Source: Paraburkholderia sp. CNPSo 3274 (GTDB lineage: Bacteria > Pseudomonadota > Gammaproteobacteria > Burkholderiales > Burkholderiaceae). Taken from it: 64,000 nt of DNA. A program made the translations under genes and the position numbers. Under the pieces are notes generated by a model that worked only from the letters and a program-made list of their open reading frames with translations, did not search any database and was not told the DNA's origin. The first letter of the stretch is position 1. Each line of letters starts with the position of its first letter. Below are positions 16,597 to 27,128 of the stretch, piece after piece. The stretch covers positions 35,718 through 99,717 of the forward strand of contig NZ_JAMBPR010000029.1 of the NCBI RefSeq assembly GCF_024206475.1. The letters are read 5' to 3'.

Positions 16597-17826
16597 CTAG
16601 CCCCAGGGTCCGTAAGTGAAAGGCTTTTTGCCGCCAGGCGCGCCCGACGTGTCGGCGCCTTGGGCGCCCTGGCCGTGTTGGGCAGGTTGGCCGGAATGCA
16701 TGCCTTGCGGCTGACCACCTGGGTGAAAAGGTGCCGCCTGCATACCGGGTGCGGCCTGCTGCGTTTGCCTCGCGGCCATTTCGTCCATCATGGCTTGCAG
16801 GACTTCGGCATTGAAGAGGGGATGGCGCGAAGCCTCCCCTGGCGTGAGCACCGGAGAAACACAGGTGTCGATCGCCTCCAGACGGTCGATCCATGTCTGC
16901 AGCGACTCCGACTCCATGATGGCGGCCAACTCGCGCGTGAGCGCGGCGGCATCCGCGCCGCCGATCGCCTGACCGAGACTCCAGTGGCGCTCGGCCCAGT
17001 CGTCGCGGCCAATGGCGTGGCACAGCGTCTGCCAGAATTTCAGTTCGAGCGCGCCGACGGCGAGCCACCTTCCGTCCTGCGTGCGATAGAGGTTGTAGCA
17101 GGGCACGCCGCCGTTGAGCAGACCTCCGCCTGGTTGCAGCGCCGCTGCGTCGTCGTTGGCTAGCGCGACTTGGGCGACCACGTTATGCGCGTAGCTCGCG
17201 TGCGCCATCGAAACATCGACGAAACGGCCCTCGCCGCCGCGCGCCACATGCCAGAGCGCCGCGAGAATCTGTGTGACCGCGCTGAGCGCGCCGCCAAGCA
17301 GGTCGGCGATCTGAAAATTGGGCAGCACCGGCACGCCGTCGCGCGTGGCCAATTGGTCTAGCACGCCCGAATAAGCGACATAGTTGATATCGTGGCCCGG
17401 ATGGCCAGCGAACGGGCCGGTCGTGCCGTAGCCCGTGATCGCGCAGTAGACGAGTTTCGGATTGATCTTGTGCAACGCCTCGTAGCCTACGCCGAGGCGG
17501 TCCATCACACCGGGCCGGAAACTTTCGACGAGCACGTCGGCGTCGCGCGCGAGCGCGAACAACACCGAGCGGCCGCTCTCGGTCTTCAAATCGACCCGCG
17601 TTTCGCGCTTGCCGCGATTGACGAGGCGATAGAACGCACCGGGGCGCGCGGCCACTTCGTCCACCGCGCTCTGCATCATCACGCGCGCGGCGTCGCCCGC
17701 ACCGGGCGGCTCGATTTTCAGGACATCGGCGCCCATTTCCGCGAGCCGCAAGGTGGCCACGGGCCCGGGCAGAAGGCGGGTCAGATCCAGTACGCGAAGG
17801 CCCTGCAATGCGGCGGGTGACGACAC
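16597..17826 (-). CDS. CaiB/BaiF-family (class III) CoA-transferase with low-complexity tail
   Basis: A 409-residue class III CoA-transferase, a family that moves CoA between carboxylic acids; alpha-methylacyl-CoA racemases belong to it too. It begins with the typical ALQGLRVLDLTRLLPGPVAT, has GADVLKIEPPGAGD near 33-46, and carries the catalytic Asp in PGHDINYVAYSG (about residue 145). The region around GVPCYNLYRTQDGRWLAVGA is closer to the racemase-like branch. Residues from about 365 onward form a Gln/Gly/Pro/His-rich tail that is unlike the rest and unlikely to be catalytic. The substrate cannot be told. It is the last gene before a shared terminator, 66 bp after an ABC-F gene on the same strand. 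Confidence 0.88.
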   Translation of the reverse strand: MSSPAALQGLRVLDLTRLLPGPVATLRLAEMGADVLKIEPPGAGDAARVMMQSAVDEVAARPGAFYRLVNRGKRETRVDLKTESGRSVLFALARDADVLVESFRPGVMDRLGVGYEALHKINPKLVYCAITGYGTTGPFAGHPGHDINYVAYSGVLDQLATRDGVPVLPNFQIADLLGGALSAVTQILAALWHVARGGEGRFVDVSMAHASYAHNVVAQVALANDDAAALQPGGGLLNGGVPCYNLYRTQDGRWLAVGALELKFWQTLCHAIGRDDWAERHWSLGQAIGGADAAALTRELAAIMESESLQTWIDRLEAIDTCVSPVLTPGEASRHPLFNAEVLQAMMDEMAARQTQQAAPGMQAAPFHPGGQPQGMHSGQPAQHGQGAQGADTSGAPGGKKPFTYGPWG

Positions 17827-17892
17827 TCGTGGCTCCCTGGCGAAGATACCTGGCGAAAGCGCCTAATGGCGCGATGGTGATTCAACGCTGCG

Positions 17893-19842
<1,950 letters not shown>

Positions 19843-19884
19843 GACGGCGTCGGCAGGTAGAAAACGAAAGAAAGCGCTATTTTA

Positions 19885-19912
19885 GACCGGGGCGCGCAGA
19901 CCGGGGCGCGCA
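19885..19912. repeat. 14-bp tandem duplication
   Basis: GACCGGGGCGCGCA occurs twice without spacer in the divergent gap between the ABC-F gene and the glutathione peroxidase gene. It looks like a simple local duplication. Confidence 0.7.
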
Positions 19913-19943
19913 GCCTGTGCCGCGCTCCGGCCGGCATTGGCCG

Positions 19944-19957
19944 AACGGCTAGCCGTT
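19944..19957. promoter_or_regulatory. perfect 14-bp palindrome upstream of the glutathione peroxidase gene
   Basis: AACGGCTAGCCGTT is self-complementary and extends to 20 bp with one mismatch (CCG...TGG flanks). It lies about 60 bp before the peroxidase start in a 176-bp divergent region, a plausible operator position. No named regulator can be assigned. Confidence 0.45.
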
Positions 19958-20018
19958 TGGTCGAGTGCTAATTGCACGTTTTCTCACGTAGACTGGCGCT
20001 TTTCCACGGGAGAGCTAG

Positions 20019-20501
20019 ATGACATCGATCTATTCGTTTTCGGCGCAACCGCTCGGCAGCGGCGAGCCGGTGGGCCTCGACCGCTATACGGGCAAGGTGC
20101 TCCTGATCGTCAATACCGCGAGCGAATGCGGATTCACGCCGCAGTACGCGGGCCTGCAAAAGCTCTACGACCAGTACGCCGCGCGCGGGCTCGCGGTGCT
20201 CGGCTTTCCGTGCAACCAGTTCGGCAAGCAGGAACCTGGCGACGCCGCGCAGATCGGCAGCTTCTGCGAGAAGAACTACGGCGTCACGTTCCCGATGTTC
20301 GAGAAGATCGACGTGAACGGGGCGAACGCGCATCCGCTGTATCGCTGGCTCACGGGCGAGGCGCCGGGGCTGCTCGGGCTCGAAGGCATCAAGTGGAATT
20401 TCACCAAGTTTCTGGTCGACCGCAACGGCGGCGTGGTGAAGCGCTATGCGCCCGTGACGAAACCCGAGGCCATCGCAGCGGACATCGAAAAGCAGCTCTG
20501 A
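20019..20501 (+). CDS. glutathione peroxidase family protein (Cys type)
   Basis: A 160-residue thiol peroxidase that reduces hydroperoxides. The three signatures are present: NTASECGFTPQYAGL with peroxidatic Cys37, GFPCNQFGKQEPG with the catalytic Gln and a second Cys65, and KWNFTKFLVDR with the Trp/Asn pair. It has Cys in place of selenocysteine, and as in other bacterial and plant forms the reductant may be thioredoxin and not glutathione. No signal peptide is seen, so it is cytoplasmic. The ATG follows GGGAGAGCTAG. It is a single gene, divergent from the ABC-F gene. Confidence 0.95.
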   Translation: MTSIYSFSAQPLGSGEPVGLDRYTGKVLLIVNTASECGFTPQYAGLQKLYDQYAARGLAVLGFPCNQFGKQEPGDAAQIGSFCEKNYGVTFPMFEKIDVNGANAHPLYRWLTGEAPGLLGLEGIKWNFTKFLVDRNGGVVKRYAPVTKPEAIAADIEKQL

Positions 20502-20527
20502 GCGTAGCCGGGCGGAATAGACGCCCG

Positions 20528-21970
20528 CTAGAGAATCGGCGCGAAGAGCCGCGCGAGATGCATCGTGATCTTGCGCCATGCGGGCGCGTCGCGGTACTCG
20601 CTGCGGTCGATCTCGAACGTCTCTTCGAAGTCGCGCAGCAGCATCGCTTCGACTTCGGCCGCGAAGCCGCGATGCACGGTCAGCACCATGATCTCGAAGT
20701 TCAGGCGAAACGAGCGGTTGTCCAGATTCGCGCTGCCGATAGCTGCAGCTACGTCGTCGATCAGCACGACCTTCTGGTGCAAAAAGCCCGGCTTGTAGCG
20801 AAAGATGCGGATGCCCGCGCGCACCGCGTCGAAGGCGTACAGCATGGACGCCTCGAATACCACGTAATGGTCGCGCCGGCTCGGGATCATGATGCGCACG
20901 TCCACGCCTCGCAGCGCTGCGAGGCGCAGGGCCGAAAACACGGCTTCGTCGGGCACGAGGTAGGGTGTCGTGATCCAGAGGCGTTTTTTTGCGGCGTTGA
21001 TCGCCTCGACGAAGAAGAGCGAGCATGTCTCCTGGCGGTCGGCCGGCCCCGTGGGCAAGACGAGGCAGTACATGTCGTCGCCGTCCCGCGGCACGACGGT
21101 GGGCGGCTCGCAGCCGGGAAGCTGCTGGGTGGCCCAGTACCAGTCCTCGGTGAAGGCGAACTGCACGTTGGCGACCGCCGGTCCGCGCAGTTCGATATGC
21201 GTATCGCGCCACGGAGAGAGGCGCGCGTTCGCGCCCAGGTATTCGATACCCACGTTGTGGCCGCCCACGAACGCGTGCTGGCCGTCCACTACGACGATTT
21301 TGCGGTGGTTGCGGAAATTGAGCTGGAAGCGATTGACGAAGTGGCGCTTCGTGGAGAACGGGTGCACTTCCACGCCGCCGTCCTGCAACTCGTGCACGTA
21401 GCTGGCGGGCAGGTCGAACGAGCCGATGCTGTCGTACAGGAAATACACGCGCACGCCGCGTTTGCTGCAGTCGAGCAGCACGTCCTTGAGCATGTCGCCG
21501 AGCGCGTCGGCGCGCACGATGAAGAACTGCACGATCACGTAGTGCCGGGCTTGCTCGATCGCATCGAAGATGGCGGAGAAGGTCGCTTCGCCATTCACGA
21601 GCGTGCGCACGGCGTTGCCCGGCACGAGCGGCATCCCGCCCAGGCGCGCGAACGTGCGGATCACGCGCACGCCCAGTTCGTCGGCAGGCCATTCGCCCGT
21701 GGAGACGAGCTTGTCCCAGTCGGGCGCGTGGGCGCGTGAGCGCAAGGTTTCGTTGCGCAGGCGCCTCGCGTCCGCATAGCCCGCGAACTTGCTGCGGCCG
21801 AGAAAGAGATACGGGACGAGCGTGAGGTAGGGCATCGTCGCGAGCGAGACGGCCCAGGCAATCGCGCCTTGCGAGGTGCGCGTGTTGAGGATGGCGTGGC
21901 ACGCTGCGATCAGTCCAAGCAGATGGATGATCGCGAGCAGCGTGCCGAGGTGTGACCAGTCGAATCGCAT
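20528..21970 (-). CDS. cls: cardiolipin synthase (phospholipase D family)
   Basis: A 480-residue membrane enzyme that joins two phosphatidylglycerols to cardiolipin. Two N-terminal hydrophobic segments (about 8-28 and 35-55, the latter ending in LVPYLFLGRSKF) anchor it. Two HKD motifs follow: HRKIVVVDGQHAFVGG near 221 and HQKVVLIDDVAAAIGSANLD near 397. Size and layout match ClsA. It converges with the peroxidase gene 26 bp away. Confidence 0.94.
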   Translation of the reverse strand: MRFDWSHLGTLLAIIHLLGLIAACHAILNTRTSQGAIAWAVSLATMPYLTLVPYLFLGRSKFAGYADARRLRNETLRSRAHAPDWDKLVSTGEWPADELGVRVIRTFARLGGMPLVPGNAVRTLVNGEATFSAIFDAIEQARHYVIVQFFIVRADALGDMLKDVLLDCSKRGVRVYFLYDSIGSFDLPASYVHELQDGGVEVHPFSTKRHFVNRFQLNFRNHRKIVVVDGQHAFVGGHNVGIEYLGANARLSPWRDTHIELRGPAVANVQFAFTEDWYWATQQLPGCEPPTVVPRDGDDMYCLVLPTGPADRQETCSLFFVEAINAAKKRLWITTPYLVPDEAVFSALRLAALRGVDVRIMIPSRRDHYVVFEASMLYAFDAVRAGIRIFRYKPGFLHQKVVLIDDVAAAIGSANLDNRSFRLNFEIMVLTVHRGFAAEVEAMLLRDFEETFEIDRSEYRDAPAWRKITMHLARLFAPIL

Positions 21971-22137
21971 AGAGGCGTGGGACGCTCCTTCAGCCGGACG
22001 CAGGGCCGGCCCGCGCCGGGAGGCGCACGGCCGGAGGGCTCAATCTTACCGAACCCGCTGCGACGACGGCTATCGTCCCAGTCCTGCACGCGGGCAGACA
22101 CGGCGCACGGGCGACGCGGCTCGCTCGCGCAGGACGA

Positions 22138-23034
22138 TTAGACCGGCAGGTCGCATGCCTGAATCAGGAAGACCTGATCGTCGCCGGCGCTCGTCGAGAG
22201 CCAGACGAGATCGAGGCCGCCGAACGCTGCTTCCACGTTCTCGCGCTCGTTGCCGATCTCGATCACCAGCACACCGTCGTCGGTGAGCCAGTTGCGTGCA
22301 TCCTTGATGATGCGGCGCACGATGTCCATGCCGTCCGCGCCGCCCGCGAGCGCCATTTCCGGCTCGTGGCGGTACTCGGGCGGCAGCGCCTGCATCGAGT
22401 CGGCGTTCACGTACGGCGGGTTCGTGATGATCACGTCGTAGCGGCGCTCGGGCAGCGGCGCGTACAGGTCGCCTTCGAAGAGGGCGATGCGCTCGTCGAG
22501 ATCGTGTTCGTGCACGTTGCGCTGCGCGACTTCGAGCGCGGGCGCGGAAAGATCGACGGCGTCGACGTCGGCGTTCGGGAACGCGTGCGCCGCGAGAATC
22601 GCAAGGCTGGCCGAGCCGGTGCACAGCTCCAGCACCGCGCTGACCTGCTCGGGATCTTCCACGTAGGGCTGCAGGCCGTCTGCGAGCAGCTCGCCAATGA
22701 ACGAGCGCGGCACGATGACGCGCTCATCCACGTAGAAGCGCAGGCCGTGCATCCACGCTTCCTGCGTGATGTAGGCGGCGGGTACGCGGTCGGTCGCGCG
22801 GCGCTCGATCACGCCGAGCACCTTGTCGATTTCCTCGCTCGTGAGGCGCGCGTCGAGAAACGGGTCGAGCAGGTCGAGCGGCAAATGCAGCGTGTGCAGG
22901 ATCAGGTACGCGGCTTCGTCGTAGGCGTTGTTCGAGCCGTGGCCGAACGCGAGTTGCGCGGCCGAAAAGCGCGAGACACCGTAGCGCAACAGGTCGCGAA
23001 CGGTGGCAAAGGTAGCGGCTAGCGGTTGGGTCAT
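22138..23034 (-). CDS. prmB: 50S ribosomal protein L3 N5-glutamine methyltransferase
   Basis: An SAM-dependent methyltransferase of 298 residues that methylates Gln150 of L3. The cofactor motif is VLELCTGSASLAILAA and the Gln-methyltransferase motif is NPPY (205-208, in TNPPYVNADSMQALPPEY). The N-terminal helical domain with ERRATDRVPAAYITQEAWMH and FYVDERVIVPRSF separates PrmB from PrmC, which also lacks the NADS...EYRHEP layout. It starts 33 bp after dapE on the same strand and is the last gene of the dap cluster. Confidence 0.95.
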   Translation of the reverse strand: MTQPLAATFATVRDLLRYGVSRFSAAQLAFGHGSNNAYDEAAYLILHTLHLPLDLLDPFLDARLTSEEIDKVLGVIERRATDRVPAAYITQEAWMHGLRFYVDERVIVPRSFIGELLADGLQPYVEDPEQVSAVLELCTGSASLAILAAHAFPNADVDAVDLSAPALEVAQRNVHEHDLDERIALFEGDLYAPLPERRYDVIITNPPYVNADSMQALPPEYRHEPEMALAGGADGMDIVRRIIKDARNWLTDDGVLVIEIGNERENVEAAFGGLDLVWLSTSAGDDQVFLIQACDLPV

Positions 23035-23067
23035 GTTCTGGACTCCAGAGCGTGTTCGGTTGGCCGG

Positions 23068-24207
23068 TCAGGCGATCAGCTGTTCGAGCACGCGGCGATA
23101 TACGTTCTTGAGCGGATCGATGAATTTCACTTCGATATGCTCATCGATCTTGTGGATGCTGGCGTTCGGCGGCCCGAATTCCACCACTTGCTCGCACATG
23201 CGCGCGATGAAGCGGCCATCGGACGTGCCACCCGTAGTCGACAGTTCGGTCGTCACGCCGGTTTCGTCGTGGATCGCTTTTTCGAGCGCGTTCGAGAGCG
23301 TGCCGCGCGTCGTGAGGAAGGGCAGGCCGCTCACACTCCAGTGCAGGTCGTATTCGAGGCCGTGCTTGTCGAGGATCGCGTGTACGCGCTTTTGCAGGCC
23401 GTCCACCGTGCTCGCGGTCGAGAAGCGGAAGTTGAACATGACGTCGGCGTGGCCCGGAATCACGTTGCTCGCGCCGGTGCCGCTGTGCATGTTCGACACC
23501 TGCCACGTGGTGGGGGGGAAGTACTCGTTGCCGTCGTCCCACTTTTCGGCGACGAGTTCGGCGAGCGCGGGAGCCAGCAGATGCACCGGGTTCTTCGCGA
23601 GATGCGGATAGGCGATATGCCCCTGCACACCCTTCACGACGAGCTTGCCCGACATCGAGCCGCGGCGGCCGTTCTTCACGCAGTCGCCGAGCGTATTCGT
23701 CGAAGTCGGCTCGCCCACGATGCAGTAATCCATTTTCTCGCCGCGCGCCTGCAGCGCCTCGACGACCTTCACGGTCCCGTCGGTGGCCGGACCTTCTTCG
23801 TCGCTCGTGATGAGGAACGCGATGGCGCCGCGATGCTGCGGATGCGCTGCCACGAACTCTTCGCTCGCCACCACGAAGGCCGCGAGCGAGGTCTTCATGT
23901 CGGCGGCGCCGCGGCCATAGAGAATGCCGTCGCGGTGCGAGGGCTGGAACGGCGGCGAACTCCATTGCTCGATGGGGCCGGTGGGCACGACGTCGGTGTG
24001 GCCCGCGAAGGCGAGCAGCGGGCCCCGCGCGCCCGCGGTGCCGCGCTTGACGGCCCACAGGTTGGTCACGCCGTTGGATTCGATCGTTTCGCACGCGAAG
24101 CCGAGCGCGCTGAGGCGTTCGGTCATGATGCGCTGGCAGTGCTGGTCGTCGGGCGTGACGGACGCGCGCGCGATCAGGGCTTCGGTAAGGGCGAGGGTGG
24201 CGGACAT
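23068..24207 (-). CDS. dapE: succinyl-diaminopimelate desuccinylase
   Basis: A zinc metallopeptidase that removes succinate from N-succinyl-LL-DAP in the lysine/peptidoglycan branch. The 379-residue M20 protein has metal-site motifs AFAGHTDVVPTGP (about 65-77), GRGAADMKTSLAAF (about 98) and SDEEGPATDGT (about 133), and the dimer-domain segment GRRGSMSGKLVVKG. The length is normal. It is preceded by the ArsC-like gene (125-bp gap) and dapD, and followed by prmB. Confidence 0.97.
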   Translation of the reverse strand: MSATLALTEALIARASVTPDDQHCQRIMTERLSALGFACETIESNGVTNLWAVKRGTAGARGPLLAFAGHTDVVPTGPIEQWSSPPFQPSHRDGILYGRGAADMKTSLAAFVVASEEFVAAHPQHRGAIAFLITSDEEGPATDGTVKVVEALQARGEKMDYCIVGEPTSTNTLGDCVKNGRRGSMSGKLVVKGVQGHIAYPHLAKNPVHLLAPALAELVAEKWDDGNEYFPPTTWQVSNMHSGTGASNVIPGHADVMFNFRFSTASTVDGLQKRVHAILDKHGLEYDLHWSVSGLPFLTTRGTLSNALEKAIHDETGVTTELSTTGGTSDGRFIARMCEQVVEFGPPNASIHKIDEHIEVKFIDPLKNVYRRVLEQLIA

Positions 24208-24332
24208 AAAAAGACCACTTTCAATAAAAATGCCGGCGCCGCTGATGGAGCAGGGGCCGGCAACAACTTGTCATGACGGTGTGCGCTCGACCTGCCATGG
24301 AGCAGTTCAGGCGCACCGGTCTCATGCGGCGC

Positions 24333-24698
24333 TCAAGCAAACAGCTCCGCATACTGGTCGGCGGAAAAGCCGAGCGTCTTCACGCGGCCGTTCACGACGA
24401 CCACGGGCCGCTTGATGATCGACGGCTTGTGGATCATCAGCGCGATCGCACCGGCGGTCGTGTCGGCTTCCGCCTTGTGCACCTCCGAAAGGCCGCGCCA
24501 GGTGGTGCCGCGCTTGTTGATGAGCTGATCCAGCGAGACGTCCTTGAGCCAGTCCTGGACGAGCGCATTCGACACGCCCGCCTTCTTGAAGTCGTGAAAC
24601 TCGAACTCGACGCCGTGCTCTTCGAGCCACACACGGGCCTTCTTCACGGTGTCGCAGTTCGGAATGCCGTAGACGACGGTCTTGGCAGACTTCGCCAT
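24333..24698 (-). CDS. ArsC/Spx-family protein (YffB-like) within the dap cluster
   Basis: A 121-residue thioredoxin-fold protein of the ArsC/Spx family. The N-terminal motif is YGIPNCDTVKKARVWLEE with a single Cys15 (no CxxC), then RGTTWRGLSE, and the conserved arginine is in SIIKRPVVVVNG. The single Cys, its size and the dap location match YffB and not a true arsenate reductase; YffB in E. coli also neighbours dapE. Its biochemical role is not established. The start ATG shares one base with the dapD stop (TGATG), so it is translationally coupled to dapD. Confidence 0.88.
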   Translation of the reverse strand: MAKSAKTVVYGIPNCDTVKKARVWLEEHGVEFEFHDFKKAGVSNALVQDWLKDVSLDQLINKRGTTWRGLSEVHKAEADTTAGAIALMIHKPSIIKRPVVVVNGRVKTLGFSADQYAELFA

Positions 24699-25525
24699 CA
24701 GTCGCCTCGCAGCAGCTCGTTCAGGCCGACCTTCGCGCGCGTCTTTGCGTCGACCTTCTTGACGATCACGGCGCAATACAGGCTGTGCGAGCCGTCCTTC
24801 GAGGGCAGGTTGCCCGCGACCACGACCGAGCCCGCCGGAATGCGGCCGTACGAGACTTCGCCGGTTTCGCGGTCGTAAATCTTGGTCGACTGGCCGAGGT
24901 ACACGCCCATCGAGATGACCGAGTTCTCTTCGACGATCACGCCTTCCACGACTTCCGAGCGCGCGCCGATGAAGCAGTTGTCTTCGATGATGACCGGGTT
25001 GGCCTGCAGCGGTTCCAGCACGCCGCCGATGCCGACGCCACCCGAGAGGTGCACGTTCTTGCCGATCTGCGCGCACGAACCGACCGTGGCCCACGTATCG
25101 ACCATCGTGCCTTCATCGACATACGCGCCGATGTTGGTGTACGACGGCATCAGCACGACGTTTTTCGCGATGAACGAGCCGCGGCGCGCGATGGCCGGCG
25201 GCACCACGCGGAAGCCGCCCGCGGCGAAGTCTTCGGCCGTGTAGTTGGCGAACTTCGAGGGCACCTTGTCGTAGAACTGGCTGTAGCCGCCAGCGGGCAT
25301 CGGCGCGTTGTCTTCCAGGCGGAACGACAGCAGCACGGCCTTCTTCACCCATTGGTTGACGACCCAGTCGCCGTCCTTCTTCTCGGCGCAGCGCAGCGCG
25401 CCACGATCCAGTTCGCCGATGACGTGGGCGACGGCTTCGCGCACATCGTTCGGGGCCGACTTGGGCGAAAAGTCGGCGCGGTTTTCCCAGGCGGTGTCGA
25501 TGATCTGCTGAAGTTGTTGCGACAT
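24698..25525 (-). CDS. dapD: tetrahydrodipicolinate N-succinyltransferase
   Basis: This enzyme transfers succinyl from succinyl-CoA to tetrahydrodipicolinate, committing to the succinylase route to DAP and lysine. The 275-residue protein has an N-terminal helical part (SQQLQQIIDTAWENRADFSP) and a left-handed beta-helix from about 105 to 230 with hexapeptide repeats such as GTMVDTWATVGSCAQIGKNV and GGVLEPLQANPVIIEDNCF. Size is standard. It is followed with a one-base overlap by the ArsC-like gene and preceded by dapC 81 bp upstream. Confidence 0.97.
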   Translation of the reverse strand: MSQQLQQIIDTAWENRADFSPKSAPNDVREAVAHVIGELDRGALRCAEKKDGDWVVNQWVKKAVLLSFRLEDNAPMPAGGYSQFYDKVPSKFANYTAEDFAAGGFRVVPPAIARRGSFIAKNVVLMPSYTNIGAYVDEGTMVDTWATVGSCAQIGKNVHLSGGVGIGGVLEPLQANPVIIEDNCFIGARSEVVEGVIVEENSVISMGVYLGQSTKIYDRETGEVSYGRIPAGSVVVAGNLPSKDGSHSLYCAVIVKKVDAKTRAKVGLNELLRGD

Positions 25526-25606
25526 GGTGGTGATTTCGTGAGATTGATGGTTGAAAGCGGTGTTGCGCGCAGCGAGGTGCAGGCCCCCGGCGCGCAGGCA
25601 AAGGCT

Positions 25607-26830
25607 TTACGGTTTGAGCGAGCGGCAGAACTCGACGATACGCTGCGCGCCCTCGATGCACTCCTCGACGTCGGCGACGAGCGCCATGCGGACGAAGTCT
25701 TTACCCGGATTCGTGCCATGCGCCTCGCGCGCGAGGAACGAGCCGGGCAGAACCGTCACATTATAGTCGGCGTAGAGACGCTGGGCGAACGCGGTGTCCG
25801 TGAGGCCGCTGCGCGCGACGTTGGCCCAGAGATAGAACGCGGCGTCGGGCAATTTCACGTCGAGCACGTCGGCGAGCATGGGCGTGACGGTCGAGAATTT
25901 CCGCACGTATTTCGCGCGGTTTTCGCGCACGTGCGCCTCGTCGCCCCAGGCCGCGATGCTGGCGGTCTGCCAGACCGGCGACATGGCCGAGCCGTGATAG
26001 GTGCGGTACAGCAGGAACTGCTTGAGGATGGCGGCGTCCCCGGCCACGAAGCCCGAGCGCATGCCCGGCGCGTTCGAGCGCTTCGAGAGGCTCGACAACA
26101 TCACGAGGCGCTCGAAGCCGCGGCCCAGCTGGTGCGCTGCTTCGAGACCCCCGAGCGGCGGATTGGCTTCGTCGAAGTAGATTTCCGAGTAGCACTCGTC
26201 CGAGGCGATCACGAAGCCGTAACGGTCGGAGAGCGCGAACAGCTCGCGCCAGTCGTCGAGCGTGATCACAGCGCCGGTGGGATTGCCCGGCGAGCACACG
26301 TACAGCAACTGTGTGCGCGCCCAGACTTCTTCGGGAACCTGCGAATAGTCGCAGGCGAAGTTGCGGGCCGGATCGCTGTTCACGAAGTACGGCTCGCCGC
26401 CGCCGAGCAGCGCGGCGCCTTCGTAGATCTGGTAGAAAGGGTTCGGGCAGAGTACGATCGCCCGCTTTGCCGGGTCTTTGACGCCCGCTGTCGGGTCGAT
26501 CACGGCCTGCGCGAGCGCAAACAGCGCCTCGCGCGAGCCCGAGACGGGCAGGATTTCCGTGTTCGAATCGATGGCCGGCAGCCCGTAGCGCGCCTTCATC
26601 CAGTTCGCAATCGACTCGCGCAGCGCTGGGGTGCCCGCCGTGGCCGGGTACGACGAGAGGCCGTCGAGCGAAGCGACGATGGCGTCGCGGATCAGCGCCG
26701 GAGTTGGGTGTTTCGGCTCGCCGATGCCGAAGCTGATGTGGCGCAGGCCGGCGTTCGGCGTGACGTCCTTGAAGAGCACGCGCAGCTTTTCGAAGGGGTA
26801 GGACTGAAGGGTGTCGAGTAGCGGATTCAC
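25607..26830 (-). CDS. dapC: N-succinyldiaminopimelate aminotransferase
   Basis: A PLP class I/II aminotransferase that supplies the amino group in the succinylase DAP pathway. The 407-residue frame from GTG at 26830 reads (M)NPLLDTLQSYPFEKLRVLF, the usual DapC N-terminus; the longer open frame upstream (to 27250) is Ala/Arg/Pro-rich and unlike the family. Key elements are FGIGEPKHPTPALI, CSPGNPTGAVI, the PLP lysine region LSSLSKRSNAPGMRSGFVAG, and an Arg for the carboxylate near the C-terminus (FVRMALVA). No strong ribosome site precedes the GTG, so modest expression is possible. It is the first gene of the dapC-dapD-arsC-like-dapE-prmB series. Confidence 0.94.
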   Translation of the reverse strand: MNPLLDTLQSYPFEKLRVLFKDVTPNAGLRHISFGIGEPKHPTPALIRDAIVASLDGLSSYPATAGTPALRESIANWMKARYGLPAIDSNTEILPVSGSREALFALAQAVIDPTAGVKDPAKRAIVLCPNPFYQIYEGAALLGGGEPYFVNSDPARNFACDYSQVPEEVWARTQLLYVCSPGNPTGAVITLDDWRELFALSDRYGFVIASDECYSEIYFDEANPPLGGLEAAHQLGRGFERLVMLSSLSKRSNAPGMRSGFVAGDAAILKQFLLYRTYHGSAMSPVWQTASIAAWGDEAHVRENRAKYVRKFSTVTPMLADVLDVKLPDAAFYLWANVARSGLTDTAFAQRLYADYNVTVLPGSFLAREAHGTNPGKDFVRMALVADVEECIEGAQRIVEFCRSLKP

Positions 26831-27128
26831 TTGGGGCTGGACAGGCGTGGGCGAAAGACGGATGGCGTGGCGCGCGGGATCGGAGTGGCCACTGCGGGCC
26901 GGCGAGCCAGTCGCACCGCGCTGGGCGAAAAACGCGGATGCGCAGCGTGGCCCTGCGGCTGCAAGCGGTCGATTATAGCGTGGCGCTGCTGCTGCTGCGG
27001 GCGCCCGCCAGATCCCGCCTTGGCGCCGCCGGTGCTTGCCGGGCGACGAAACAAAGGAAAAGCATGAAATTTTCGAACAACGACGCACGTGCTGCGAACG
27101 CGCGGCCGGGCCAAGGGAAGCGCGAGCG

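Noticed and set aside
24333..24698. Arsenate reductase as the function of the ArsC-like gene
   Set aside because: There is only one cysteine in the active-site motif, no ars neighbours, and the gene is coupled to dapD.
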